A DNA stretch of 8,137 nt from contig DICX01000050.1 in assembly GCA_002417825.1 (NCBI GenBank), positions 1 through 8,137 of the forward strand, in the 5' to 3' direction. The position numbers and the translations under genes are program-made. Numbering within the stretch: the first letter of the stretch is position 1; each line of letters begins with the position of its first letter. Under the pieces are notes generated by a model that made no database searches, was not told the DNA's origin, and was given only the letters and a program-made list of their open reading frames with translations. Shown piece by piece: positions 1 to 7,352 of this stretch. This DNA is from Lactobacillus sp. UBA5815 (GTDB taxonomy: Bacteria; Bacillota; Bacilli; Lactobacillales; Lactobacillaceae).

Positions 1-2816
1 CCATCTTTGACCAAAGGCGTTTGGCACTTTGGACATTTCTGATCTGGTAAATCGAATCCAGACCCATATTCACCGTTTTCAAAGAAATGTGAATATTGGC
101 ATTTAGGACATCGATAATGAGGTGGCAGCGGGTTCACCTCTGTGATACCAGACATCGTTGCAACCAAGCTGGATCCCACAGAGCCTCTCGACCCCACCAA
201 GTAACCATCTTTATTCGACTTGGCAACTAAACGTTGTGCAATCAGATAAATCACCGCATAACCGTTTGAAATGATCGAGTTCAATTCCAATTTAAGTCGG
301 TCATCGACAATCTTTGGTAATGGTTTTCCATAAAGAGCGTAAGCTTTATCATACGTCAGCTTTTTCATTTCTTGATCGGCATTTTTTAAATGTGGTGGGT
401 AAAGTCCGCTCTTGATCGGTGCAATTTCTGAAATTTCATCCGCAATTGCATTGGAGTTCTTGATCACGACCTCTTTGGCTTTGGTTTCTCCAAGGAATGA
501 AAAAGCATCAAGCATTTCTTGTGTCGTGTAAAAGTGAAGATCAGGTTGCGGTCGATTCCGATTGGGATTTCCTTTCTGCCCAGCCAACAAAATTTCACGA
601 TAAATCGCTTCATGAGGCTCAATGTAATGTGCATCCCCAGTTGCAACGACAGGTTTATGCAAGTCTTGTCCAAGTTTATATATATTTTGAAGAATTTCTT
701 GCAAATGCGCCTCATCGGCGATCAAGTGCTCAGTGATCAGTGGGGCATAATTGGCTGGTGGTTGAATTTCGAGAAAGTCATAAAACGAAGCTTTCTGCTT
801 TGCCTTTTCATAACCAGATTGCATCATTGCCGTGAAAACGTCACCTTCACTACAGCCGCTTCCAAACAAAAGTCCTTCTCGATAAGTGACTAATTCTGAT
901 TTCAAAATACGAGGTTCGCGATAGTAATATTTCGTACAACTCAGTGAGACCAGCTTATACAGGTTTTTCAAACCGATTTGATTTTGGGCTAAGATGGTCA
1001 TGTGAGTTGGCCGAGTCCGCTTATAGCTTTGCCCATATTTGACATACTGATTGAGCTTTCCCAAATCAGATTCATGAAACCTATCATTGAAAGCATCCAA
1101 AAGTTTGTACATCAGCAATCCAGTTGCTTCTGCATCTGAATCTGCACGATGGTGATGCGTTAAAACGACATTATACTTTTTAGTCAGTGAATCAAGTTTG
1201 TGATTCGTTTGTTCGGGGTGCAGGAGACGTGAAACTTCCAGTGTATCAACAACTGGCTGTGTCACTTCAGGCAAATGTGCACGTTTCAAAGCAGCATTGA
1301 CGAAACCAACGTCAAATTGAACATTATGTCCACACAATGGACGGTCGCCACAAAAATCCCGAAACTTTTTAACGACTTCTCCCTCATCTTCTGCATGTGA
1401 CAATAATTCATCCGTGATTGACGTCAATTGGATCGTGGTATCGCTTAACGGATGATGCGGATTGATAAAAGAATCGAAGCGATCTAAAACTTCGCCGTCT
1501 TGCATTTTAACTGCACCAATCTCGATCATCGTGTCATAAACGGATGACAAACCAGTCGTTTCAACATCGAATATCACGAATTCACGTCCACGATAATCCA
1601 TTGAAGCTGGATTCAAAACAAGTAATGCATGATCATCGACCATGTTCGCTTCAACACCATATAAAACTTTGATGCCAGCCTTTTGTCCTGCATGGTAAGC
1701 ATCGGGAAAAGACTGAACATCGGCATGGTCAGTGATAGCAATCGCTTTTTGTCCAAAGCGGCTTGCAGTTTTGATAAAATCGCTTGGATTGTCCATCGCA
1801 TCCAACTGACTCATATTCGTATGAAGATGAAGTTCAACCCGTTTTGGCTCGCCCGAATAAGTTTCTTTTCTTCCTTGATGCTCAACCAACTCAAATTGCT
1901 TAATATTGAAAACCAAATCATGCTGATAAGGGTCGTCTTGAACGCCACCTTGCATTCTTATCCAAACACCAGGTTGAATGGCACTTAATTTCGTAATCTG
2001 ATCTTTATCTGTCACAAACTTTTTAAAGGCAATCGAATCTGTGTAGTCAGTCATTTCACCCAAAAAAATCACTGCACCCGATTTCAAAGGCCGTGTTTCA
2101 ACTTTGAAAACATAACCTTCAACCACGATGTGGCGCATTCCAGCTTCAAGCGACTTCAAGGCTGTTTTAGGTGATGAAGACAAATCTTCGTTCGTATCAA
2201 ATTTTGTCGTCGTCGCTGGGTTTTTCCTCGCCGGCGCCGGTTGATTTTCAAAATATTGCTGCATGTTTGCAGCATGCTGCCGCTGCGCAGCCTTCAGACT
2301 TGCTTCGTTTTCTTCAAGTTTAGACTCATCTAATTGCGTGACAAATTTCAAGTTAAAAAAGCCATACTCTCGAAAGGCCATGCCTAAGTCTAACAACGTA
2401 TCGTGGGTCAACCACGAAGTTGCAATCTGATTAGGCGCAGAAACAAGCCAGCGCTCTTTCCTTTTGGTTGGCGGATTGGCAAATAAAAACTCACGTGTCG
2501 CCAGTGCCAACTGGCTATGAGAGACGACATAAGGCCAATAATCTAGTAAATACTGATCGTCGCCTTGCTTGGTCTTAATCAAAAGCTCAACATCGACTAG
2601 ATCAGAAAACTCATGTGACAGCGCCTGTCTCAGTGCCTGATAAGTCGAAAATTGTAAAGGCGTGTCAAAAAAAACGTGGATTTTCCACTTGCGCTGTGCA
2701 CTGTAGACTTCCACGTCTTCAATAAGTCCTTTTTGTAAAACAGCTTGATCCGCAAAAGTCGTTGGAAATTTGATTTGCGATAAAAGTTTTAAAAAAAGTT
2801 CATTTTGTTTAGTCAC
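1..2816 (-). CDS. polC: DNA polymerase III alpha subunit, Gram-positive PolC type (5' part, 938 codons, cut by window edge)
   Basis: Replicative DNA polymerase with built-in 3'-5' proofreading, acting in the cytoplasm at the replication fork. I translated the frame from the GTG at 2816 to the window edge and it stays open throughout. Domains in order: N-terminal domain (about 1-170); a Pro/Ala/Ser/Thr-rich linker (about 185-217); an OB fold (about 227-315); PHP part 1 with HLH at 330-332 and TDHAD at 362-366; an inserted DEDD exonuclease with Asp417/Glu419 (FDVETTG), Asp502 (GHNVQFD) and His556/Asp561 (HRADSD); PHP part 2 with GDAHYI at 727-732; the start of the polymerase core with GSRGSVGSS at 875-883; and a zinc-binding Cys pair set (Cys903, 906, 928, 931). 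PolC is usually about 1,430-1,450 residues, so about 500 are missing here, including the catalytic aspartates expected just downstream. The GTG start is firm: an in-frame stop (the proS TAA) lies only two codons upstream, and AGGG precedes it by 9 bases. The gap to proS is 6 bases. Confidence 0.97.
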   Translation of the reverse strand, partial: MTKQNELFLKLLSQIKFPTTFADQAVLQKGLIEDVEVYSAQRKWKIHVFFDTPLQFSTYQALRQALSHEFSDLVDVELLIKTKQGDDQYLLDYWPYVVSHSQLALATREFLFANPPTKRKERWLVSAPNQIATSWLTHDTLLDLGMAFREYGFFNLKFVTQLDESKLEENEASLKAAQRQHAANMQQYFENQPAPARKNPATTTKFDTNEDLSSSPKTALKSLEAGMRHIVVEGYVFKVETRPLKSGAVIFLGEMTDYTDSIAFKKFVTDKDQITKLSAIQPGVWIRMQGGVQDDPYQHDLVFNIKQFELVEHQGRKETYSGEPKRVELHLHTNMSQLDAMDNPSDFIKTASRFGQKAIAITDHADVQSFPDAYHAGQKAGIKVLYGVEANMVDDHALLVLNPASMDYRGREFVIFDVETTGLSSVYDTMIEIGAVKMQDGEVLDRFDSFINPHHPLSDTTIQLTSITDELLSHAEDEGEVVKKFRDFCGDRPLCGHNVQFDVGFVNAALKRAHLPEVTQPVVDTLEVSRLLHPEQTNHKLDSLTKKYNVVLTHHHRADSDAEATGLLMYKLLDAFNDRFHESDLGKLNQYVKYGQSYKRTRPTHMTILAQNQIGLKNLYKLVSLSCTKYYYREPRILKSELVTYREGLLFGSGCSEGDVFTAMMQSGYEKAKQKASFYDFLEIQPPANYAPLITEHLIADEAHLQEILQNIYKLGQDLHKPVVATGDAHYIEPHEAIYREILLAGQKGNPNRNRPQPDLHFYTTQEMLDAFSFLGETKAKEVVIKNSNAIADEISEIAPIKSGLYPPHLKNADQEMKKLTYDKAYALYGKPLPKIVDDRLKLELNSIISNGYAVIYLIAQRLVAKSNKDGYLVGSRGSVGSSLVATMSGITEVNPLPPHYRCPKCQYSHFFENGEYGSGFDLPDQKCPKCQTPLVKD

Positions 2817-2822
2817 AAAGCA

Positions 2823-4520
2823 TTACCCTAACTCTTTAGACAAGATTTGGTCCAGATCACTGACTTGGATTTCAACTGAATTTTTATCTGTTGGATGTTT
2901 CAATTCAATGATTCCATCTTTTGCTTTTTTACCAATAATCAACCGAATCGGTGCACCAACTAAATCAGCATCTGCAAATTTGACACCTGCACGTTCATGC
3001 CGATCATCATAAAGCACATCATATCGAGAAGATAATGCTGTCGTCAATTTTTTAGCTAACGCGGTTTGTGCATCATCATTCATTTTGATTTGAATCAAGT
3101 GAATCGAAAACGGTGCAATCGATTTTGGCCATGCAATACCACGATCAGTCGCATGTTGTTCAACGACCGCAGAAAGCAAACGCGAAACGCCGATTCCATA
3201 GCTTCCCATGATAACTGGCTTTGCTTTGCCGTTTTCATCTAAGAAGTTTGCACCCATCGTTCGCGTATAGTAGGTACCCAACTTAAAAATATGTCCGACT
3301 TCAATACTCTTCTCAAAATGAAGTGGCAGATGATCAATCGGATCAGGCTCCCCTTCATTTGCAACACGAATATCTGCAAATTTTTCAACTGAAAAGTCAC
3401 GTTCCAGATTGGCATTGCGATATTGATAACCAGTTTGATTAGCGCCGACAACAACATTAGTCAACGCTTTTACCGTTAGATCTGCAACAATTTGATCCGC
3501 ATAATCTGCATGGACTGGGCCAACGCCGCCTTTTTCACTACCTGTGAAATCAACCAGTTCTTTTTCGGTTGCAGGACGTAATACTGTGCAATCAAGCACA
3601 TTTTTCAGCTTGGTTTCGTTAACTTCTTTATCGCCCCTTATTAAAACTAAAACTTTATGCTCATCAGCAATATAAAGAACACTTTTAACGATACGTGTCT
3701 CCGGAATCTTTAAAAAGTCTGCTAATTGTGCAATCGTTTCTTGTCCTGGGGTTGCAACTTTTTCAAGCGGTTTAAGTGGTTCTGACTCAGGCTTAAACGT
3801 ATCGATACTTCTTGCCATTTCGAGATTCGCACTATAAGTCCCGGTTTCGTTGAATGCGATGATATCTTCACCGATAGCTGCTGGTGCTTGGAATTCTGTC
3901 GAATTTTTACCACCCATCGTTCCTGAATCGGCAATAACAGGAAGTACTTTTAACCCACAACGTTGGTAAATACGCTGATATGCTTGATACTGTGTCTGAA
4001 ATTGCTCATCAAGCTGTTGACGCGTTGCCGCAAAACTATAACCATCAAGCATAATAAATTCACGAACACGTAACAAGCCAAAACGTGGCCGATTTTCATC
4101 ACGAAATTTAGTTTGAATTTGATAAAGTGCTAAAGGCATTTTTTTGTAGCTTTTCAAATTCTTCGCAATCAATTCAGTAAAAGTTTCTTCGTGAGTTGGC
4201 CCAAGAAGCGATGGTCGATCATGACGATCAGACAGGCGGAACATTTCCGGACCATATTTCTTCAAACGACCGGATGATTCCCATAACGTTGCTGGCAGTA
4301 ATATTGGCATTAACATTTCCGGAACATCGATGCGCGCCATTTCTTCTTCCATGATATGCTCTACTTTTCGCAAAACACGATATGCAAGCGGTAAATAAGC
4401 ATAAACACCTGCCGTAACTTGATGAACGTAACCGCCCCGAAGCATCAGCTGATGACTTTTAGCAACAGCGTCAGAAGGCACTTCTTTCAAAGTTGGCATA
4501 AAAAAGTTAGATTGCCGCAT
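2823..4520 (-). CDS. proS: Prolyl-tRNA synthetase, bacterial type with editing insertion
   Basis: Charges tRNA-Pro with proline in the cytosol. At 565 residues it has the usual length of the bacterial (ProS type 1) enzyme. Visible parts: class II catalytic core with GPTHEE at 107-112; motif 2 from FRDENRPRFG (139-148) to REFIMLDGYSF (153-163); MGGKNS at 202-207; the YbaK-like editing insertion at about 245-390, with Lys279 in IVKS matching the editing lysine known from the E. coli enzyme; motif 3 GSYGIGVSRL at 439-448 with its conserved Arg447; and the anticodon-binding domain from about 472 to the end. Most bacterial ProRS that I recall read MKDAYSF where this one has MLDGYSF. The ATG follows GGAGG by 7 bases. 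The 37-base gap after rseP is the widest in the operon but leaves no room for a T-box leader, so expression probably comes from the shared transcript. The stop is TAA, six bases before polC and in the same frame. Confidence 0.98.
   Translation of the reverse strand: MRQSNFFMPTLKEVPSDAVAKSHQLMLRGGYVHQVTAGVYAYLPLAYRVLRKVEHIMEEEMARIDVPEMLMPILLPATLWESSGRLKKYGPEMFRLSDRHDRPSLLGPTHEETFTELIAKNLKSYKKMPLALYQIQTKFRDENRPRFGLLRVREFIMLDGYSFAATRQQLDEQFQTQYQAYQRIYQRCGLKVLPVIADSGTMGGKNSTEFQAPAAIGEDIIAFNETGTYSANLEMARSIDTFKPESEPLKPLEKVATPGQETIAQLADFLKIPETRIVKSVLYIADEHKVLVLIRGDKEVNETKLKNVLDCTVLRPATEKELVDFTGSEKGGVGPVHADYADQIVADLTVKALTNVVVGANQTGYQYRNANLERDFSVEKFADIRVANEGEPDPIDHLPLHFEKSIEVGHIFKLGTYYTRTMGANFLDENGKAKPVIMGSYGIGVSRLLSAVVEQHATDRGIAWPKSIAPFSIHLIQIKMNDDAQTALAKKLTTALSSRYDVLYDDRHERAGVKFADADLVGAPIRLIIGKKAKDGIIELKHPTDKNSVEIQVSDLDQILSKELG
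2826..2829 (-). promoter_or_regulatory. Ribosome binding site supporting the polC GTG start
   Basis: AGGG lies 9 bases upstream of the GTG at 2816-2814, inside the last sense codons of proS. The match is modest. No ATG or TTG alternative is possible further upstream in this frame because the proS stop TAA (2825-2823) is in the same frame. Confidence 0.55.
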
Positions 4521-4527
4521 CTATTTT

Positions 4528-4532
4528 CCTCC
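4528..4532 (-). promoter_or_regulatory. Strong Shine-Dalgarno site for proS
   Basis: GGAGG sits 7 bases (AAAATAG) before the proS ATG at 4520-4518. It is the strongest ribosome binding site in the window and lies in the AT-rich 37-base gap after rseP. proS is the only gene here not placed close enough to its predecessor for simple stop-start coupling, which may explain the strong site. Confidence 0.85.
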
Positions 4533-4557
4533 AAAACTTATTAATTCAATTTAAAAT

Positions 4558-5814
4558 TCATTTGATAAAGTAACGATAAATATCATTACCTGTGACTAAA
4601 ATCAGTAATAACATCAATAATCCAAATCCGACCAAGTTGACAATGACTTCCTTATCCTCGGGAATCTTTCTTCTGAAAATCAGTTCAATAAGATTCAGAA
4701 GCAATTTACCACCGTCTAATCCCGGAATTGGTAATAAATTAACGATTCCCAAATTAATCGAAATCATGGCTAAAAACGCCAAGATGGAGGTCAATCCCAT
4801 TTGAGCGACTTGAGCCGTTTGCGAATATATTCCAACTGGGCCTGATAAATCATTCAGACTAAAATGACGAAATAATCGACCCACTGCACTAAAAATCAAA
4901 ATTGTCGTTGACCATGCAGTCTGCCAACCACGGTTCCATTTTACACCTAGACGATTATCTGATTGCGCATAAATCCCTAATTGATAAATCGTCTGTCCTT
5001 GATTTTTTTTCTTGGCTGGCTTCACGTTAAATTGTAATTGACGCTTATTTCGTTCAATGCCAACAGAAACTGACTTTCCTTTAATTTTAGAAAGTTGTGT
5101 GCTGATTTGATCAAAATAAGTAATTCGTTTACCCGCCAAGGTAACAACACGATCGCCAGACTTAAAGCCGCTAGTTGCTGCCGGTGTTCCTGGAATAACT
5201 CGGGCAATTGTTGTTGTCGAAGGTCCGGGAGCAGCAAAACTCCAAATCAAAAAGACTAAAAAGCCTAAAAGGATGTTCATAAAAGGTCCGGCAAAATTGG
5301 TTGCGATTTTTTTGCCTAAAGACGCTTCCTGAAATTGCGTGTCCCGCGGTGCAATCAAAACTTCAGTTCCATTTTTTTCAATGATCGAAGCATCGTGTGA
5401 AACCTTGAAAAGTTTGGGCTCATCCTCATCACCATTTTGATTGCCGGTGATCTCAAGTTGGTCGACTAAATCAGCCTTTATAACACGCACCGCCAACCCA
5501 GAAATTCGCACTTGCGATGACGACGCATCGATACGAGAGACACGGCCTTGTTTATCAAATTGTAGGACGACCGTTTCTCCTGGATCTAAAGAAGCAACTT
5601 CATCAGGACCAGCTAGTCGCACATAGCCACCTAAAGGTAGCCACCGAATCGTATAAGTCGTCCGCTTCCCTTTTTTTTGAAAAAGTTTGGGACCCATTCC
5701 AATCGAAAATTCTCTGACGAGGATTCCTGATTTCTGTGCCACGATAAAGTGTCCAAATTCATGGACAAAAACTAAAAGCCCAAAAATAACGAGAAAAATC
5801 AAAATTTCTTTCAT
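4558..5814 (-). CDS. rseP: RseP/RasP/Eep-type site-2 membrane zinc metalloprotease
   Basis: Integral-membrane protease (peptidase family M50B) that cuts substrates within the membrane. In Firmicutes the relatives RasP and Eep process anti-sigma factors, signal-peptide remnants and pheromone precursors; the substrate here is not shown by sequence. Using the ATG at 5814 gives 418 residues: TM1 at about 3-17 running into the zinc motif HEFGH at 18-22; GYVR at 63-66; a long extracytoplasmic or interfacial insertion (about 70-165) like that of Eep; a second membrane segment with NFAGPFMNILLG at 173-184; a PDZ domain at about 200-285 (PGTPAATSGFKSGD at 208-221); and a C-terminal core with NLLPIPGLDGG at 359-369, where Asp367 should be the third zinc ligand, followed by a last TM. 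A TTG four codons upstream (5826) is also open, but GGAG at 5824-5821 is correctly spaced only for the ATG. cdsA ends 12 bases upstream. Unlike in Bacillus, no dxr separates cdsA from rseP. Confidence 0.95.
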   Translation of the reverse strand: MKEILIFLVIFGLLVFVHEFGHFIVAQKSGILVREFSIGMGPKLFQKKGKRTTYTIRWLPLGGYVRLAGPDEVASLDPGETVVLQFDKQGRVSRIDASSSQVRISGLAVRVIKADLVDQLEITGNQNGDEDEPKLFKVSHDASIIEKNGTEVLIAPRDTQFQEASLGKKIATNFAGPFMNILLGFLVFLIWSFAAPGPSTTTIARVIPGTPAATSGFKSGDRVVTLAGKRITYFDQISTQLSKIKGKSVSVGIERNKRQLQFNVKPAKKKNQGQTIYQLGIYAQSDNRLGVKWNRGWQTAWSTTILIFSAVGRLFRHFSLNDLSGPVGIYSQTAQVAQMGLTSILAFLAMISINLGIVNLLPIPGLDGGKLLLNLIELIFRRKIPEDKEVIVNLVGFGLLMLLLILVTGNDIYRYFIK

Positions 5815-5820
5815 GGTCAG

Positions 5821-5824
5821 CTCC
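5821..5824 (-). promoter_or_regulatory. Ribosome binding site that fixes the rseP start
   Basis: GGAG is followed by a 6-base spacer (CTGACC) and then the ATG at 5814-5812. The competing TTG at 5826-5824 overlaps this GGAG, so the site cannot serve it, and nothing comparable lies upstream of the TTG. This favours the shorter 418-residue protein. Confidence 0.8.
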
Positions 5825-5826
5825 AA

Positions 5827-6615
5827 TTAAAAGACAAGAAAGCCAACGATTGGAAGAACGAACAAAAGGCTATCGAACCGATCTAATATACCACCATGCC
5901 CTGGCAAGATCTTACCTGAATCTTTGACACCGTAATGACGTTTATAGGCAGATTCAACCAAATCACCTATCTGTCCTGCAATGGACAAGAAAATCACGGC
6001 ACTGATCAGTTTAGGCTTAGATAGCGTTGTTGGAATTGCCATGACATAGAGGCTCGCAAAAACTAATGCACAAATCAGTGCACCTATAGAGCCTTCCCAA
6101 GTCTTGTTCGGGCTAATGGCTGGCCATAGCTTATGTCGTCCTATTTTGCGTCCAATCATATATGCACCAACATCAGTTGCCCAGACGACAACAAAAACAT
6201 AACCTAGCAATTTAAGCCCTTCTTGCCCGTTACGAATTGCAGCCATACCATGAAAGCCTGTACCGATATAAAGCGAAGCTAGCGTATAAACACCAATATC
6301 ATCAAAACTGATGCGATTTTTGACTAACACGGTCCAAACCATCATCAGCATGACAAAGATAAAGTAAACTTGATATCGCGTCAATTGTTCAGGTAAAAAT
6401 CCCCAAAAACGATCAGGGACAACAATCGTCAAAGTTGCTAACAGTGCAAGTAAAAAATCAACTGAAGTCAATCGGCGTTTCTTCATCATAAAAATTTCGG
6501 CAATACCGATTGAAGCCAATAAAACCGTCAGCCAATCGATCCAAAGACCACCAGCTAAAACGATTGGAATAAAAAAAATCAGTGCAATCACTGCAGTTAT
6601 AACACGTTGCTTCAT
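5827..6615 (-). CDS. cdsA: Phosphatidate cytidylyltransferase (CDP-diglyceride synthase)
   Basis: Transfers CMP from CTP to phosphatidic acid, giving CDP-diacylglycerol, the precursor of phosphatidylglycerol and cardiolipin; it acts in the cytoplasmic membrane. The protein has 262 residues, typical for the family, and is very hydrophobic with about eight membrane segments, the first at about 5-25. Family markers are SPNKTWEGS at 168-176 and the complete C-terminal signature: Ser222, Lys225-Arg226, Lys231-Asp232, the His240-Gly-Gly run and Asp245-Arg246 with Asp248, which bind the metal and nucleotide. The ATG at 6615 lies 3 bases after the uppS TAG. Only weak purine-rich sequence (GAGAGCGAA) precedes it, so translation probably depends on coupling to uppS. 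Being next to uppS fits a shared role in building the envelope. Confidence 0.97.
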   Translation of the reverse strand: MKQRVITAVIALIFFIPIVLAGGLWIDWLTVLLASIGIAEIFMMKKRRLTSVDFLLALLATLTIVVPDRFWGFLPEQLTRYQVYFIFVMLMMVWTVLVKNRISFDDIGVYTLASLYIGTGFHGMAAIRNGQEGLKLLGYVFVVVWATDVGAYMIGRKIGRHKLWPAISPNKTWEGSIGALICALVFASLYVMAIPTTLSKPKLISAVIFLSIAGQIGDLVESAYKRHYGVKDSGKILPGHGGILDRFDSLLFVLPIVGFLVF

Positions 6616-6618
6616 AAG

Positions 6619-7347
6619 CTATTCGCTCTCAATCTGACCAAAACGACGATCACGCATTTGGTAATCTTTAACGACTTGAATTAAATCTTCTTTAGTAAAA
6701 TCTGGCCAATATTTTTTGGTAAAACTCAATTCAGTATAAGCTAATTGCCAAAGCAAAAAATTAGACAGGCGCTGTTCACCTGACGTCCGCAAAAGCAAGT
6801 CAGGATCCTGATAATCACCAAATTGATGGGTCATCAATGCTTTGGAAAAATGCTGCTCATCAATGTCATCTGCACTCAAGGTACCTGTTTGAACTTGAGA
6901 AACTAATTGCTTTACCGCAGTCACAATCTCGCGACGTGCCCCGTAATTAAATGCAAAATTCAAAATCATCCCGGAATTTTGGGCAGTCATCGCCATTGCT
7001 TTTTGTGTGACTTGGTATGTCTTAGGAGGCAATTCATCTAAAAATCCCATAATATTGACTTTAACATGATGTGCCATCAACTCTGGCATATAATGGTCAA
7101 AAAAATGTATTGGTAAATTCATCAAGTAATCAACTTCAGCCTTAGGCCGTGCCCAGTTCTCAGTTGAAAAGGCGTAAAGCGTCAACACTTTGATTCCCAA
7201 GTCGTCAGCAGCTAAAGCAATCCGTCTAATGTTTTCCATACCCTCACGATGACCGACAAAACGTGGCAAATGTCTTTCCTTAGCCCAACGGCCATTACCA
7301 TCCATGATGATGGCCAAATGATCTAATTGATTTTTCTTTTTTGCCAT
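6619..7347 (-). CDS. uppS: Undecaprenyl diphosphate synthase (cis-prenyltransferase)
   Basis: Soluble or membrane-associated enzyme that adds eight isopentenyl units to farnesyl diphosphate, giving the C55 carrier lipid for peptidoglycan and other wall polymers. At 242 residues it is near the usual 245-255. Motifs: MDGNGRWA at 15-22 with catalytic Asp16; RHLPRFVGH at 25-33; FSTENW at 60-65; FNYGARRE at 133-140 (GGR is commoner than GAR here); and DLLLRTSGEQRLSNF at 183-197 with the diphosphate-binding arginines 187 and 193. RDRRFG near the C-terminus closes the fold. The ATG at 7347 is preceded by AAGGA (7360-7356) with an 8-base spacer; this site lies in the final codons of frr, whose TAA ends 5 bases before the uppS start. 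The stop is TAG, 3 bases before cdsA. Confidence 0.97.
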   Translation of the reverse strand: MAKKKNQLDHLAIIMDGNGRWAKERHLPRFVGHREGMENIRRIALAADDLGIKVLTLYAFSTENWARPKAEVDYLMNLPIHFFDHYMPELMAHHVKVNIMGFLDELPPKTYQVTQKAMAMTAQNSGMILNFAFNYGARREIVTAVKQLVSQVQTGTLSADDIDEQHFSKALMTHQFGDYQDPDLLLRTSGEQRLSNFLLWQLAYTELSFTKKYWPDFTKEDLIQVVKDYQMRDRRFGQIESE

Positions 7348-7352
7348 CTCAA

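Noticed and set aside
464..893. Several open frames of 80-125 codons on both strands
   Set aside because: They lie entirely within the polC coding frame, have no family resemblance or good ribosome sites, and are out-of-frame shadows.
1613..1988. Open frames of 62 and 101 codons in the PHP/OB region
   Set aside because: They overlap conserved polC sequence in other frames and encode no recognisable motif.
2770..3012. An 80-codon plus-strand frame across the proS-polC junction
   Set aside because: It is antisense to two conserved essential genes, with no promoter or ribosome site; its composition mirrors the antisense of proS.
3239..3934. Minus-strand frames of about 70 codons within proS
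   Set aside because: They are alternate frames of the ProRS coding sequence, which is itself intact and full length.
4521..4557. Possible internal promoter in the AT-rich gap before proS
   Set aside because: I could not find a convincing -35/-10 pair with proper spacing; AT-richness alone is not enough. No hairpin plus T-run terminator is present either.
4521..4557. T-box leader controlling proS
   Set aside because: Only 37 bases separate rseP and proS, far too short for a T-box with its specifier and antiterminator stems.
5003..5678. Eight-base A/T runs in rseP (5003-5010 and 5671-5678), with similar runs in cdsA and polC, as phase-variation tracts
   Set aside because: They encode ordinary Lys or Phe residues, all frames are intact, and these are housekeeping genes in an AT-rich genome; switching them off would be harmful.
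4592..5717. Small frames on either strand within rseP
   Set aside because: They are shadows of an intact 418-residue M50 protease; none has its own start signal.
5815..5826. Four-codon N-terminal extension of RseP from a TTG
   Set aside because: The GGAG overlaps the TTG and is spaced for the ATG at 5814; M50B proteins normally start just before the first membrane segment.
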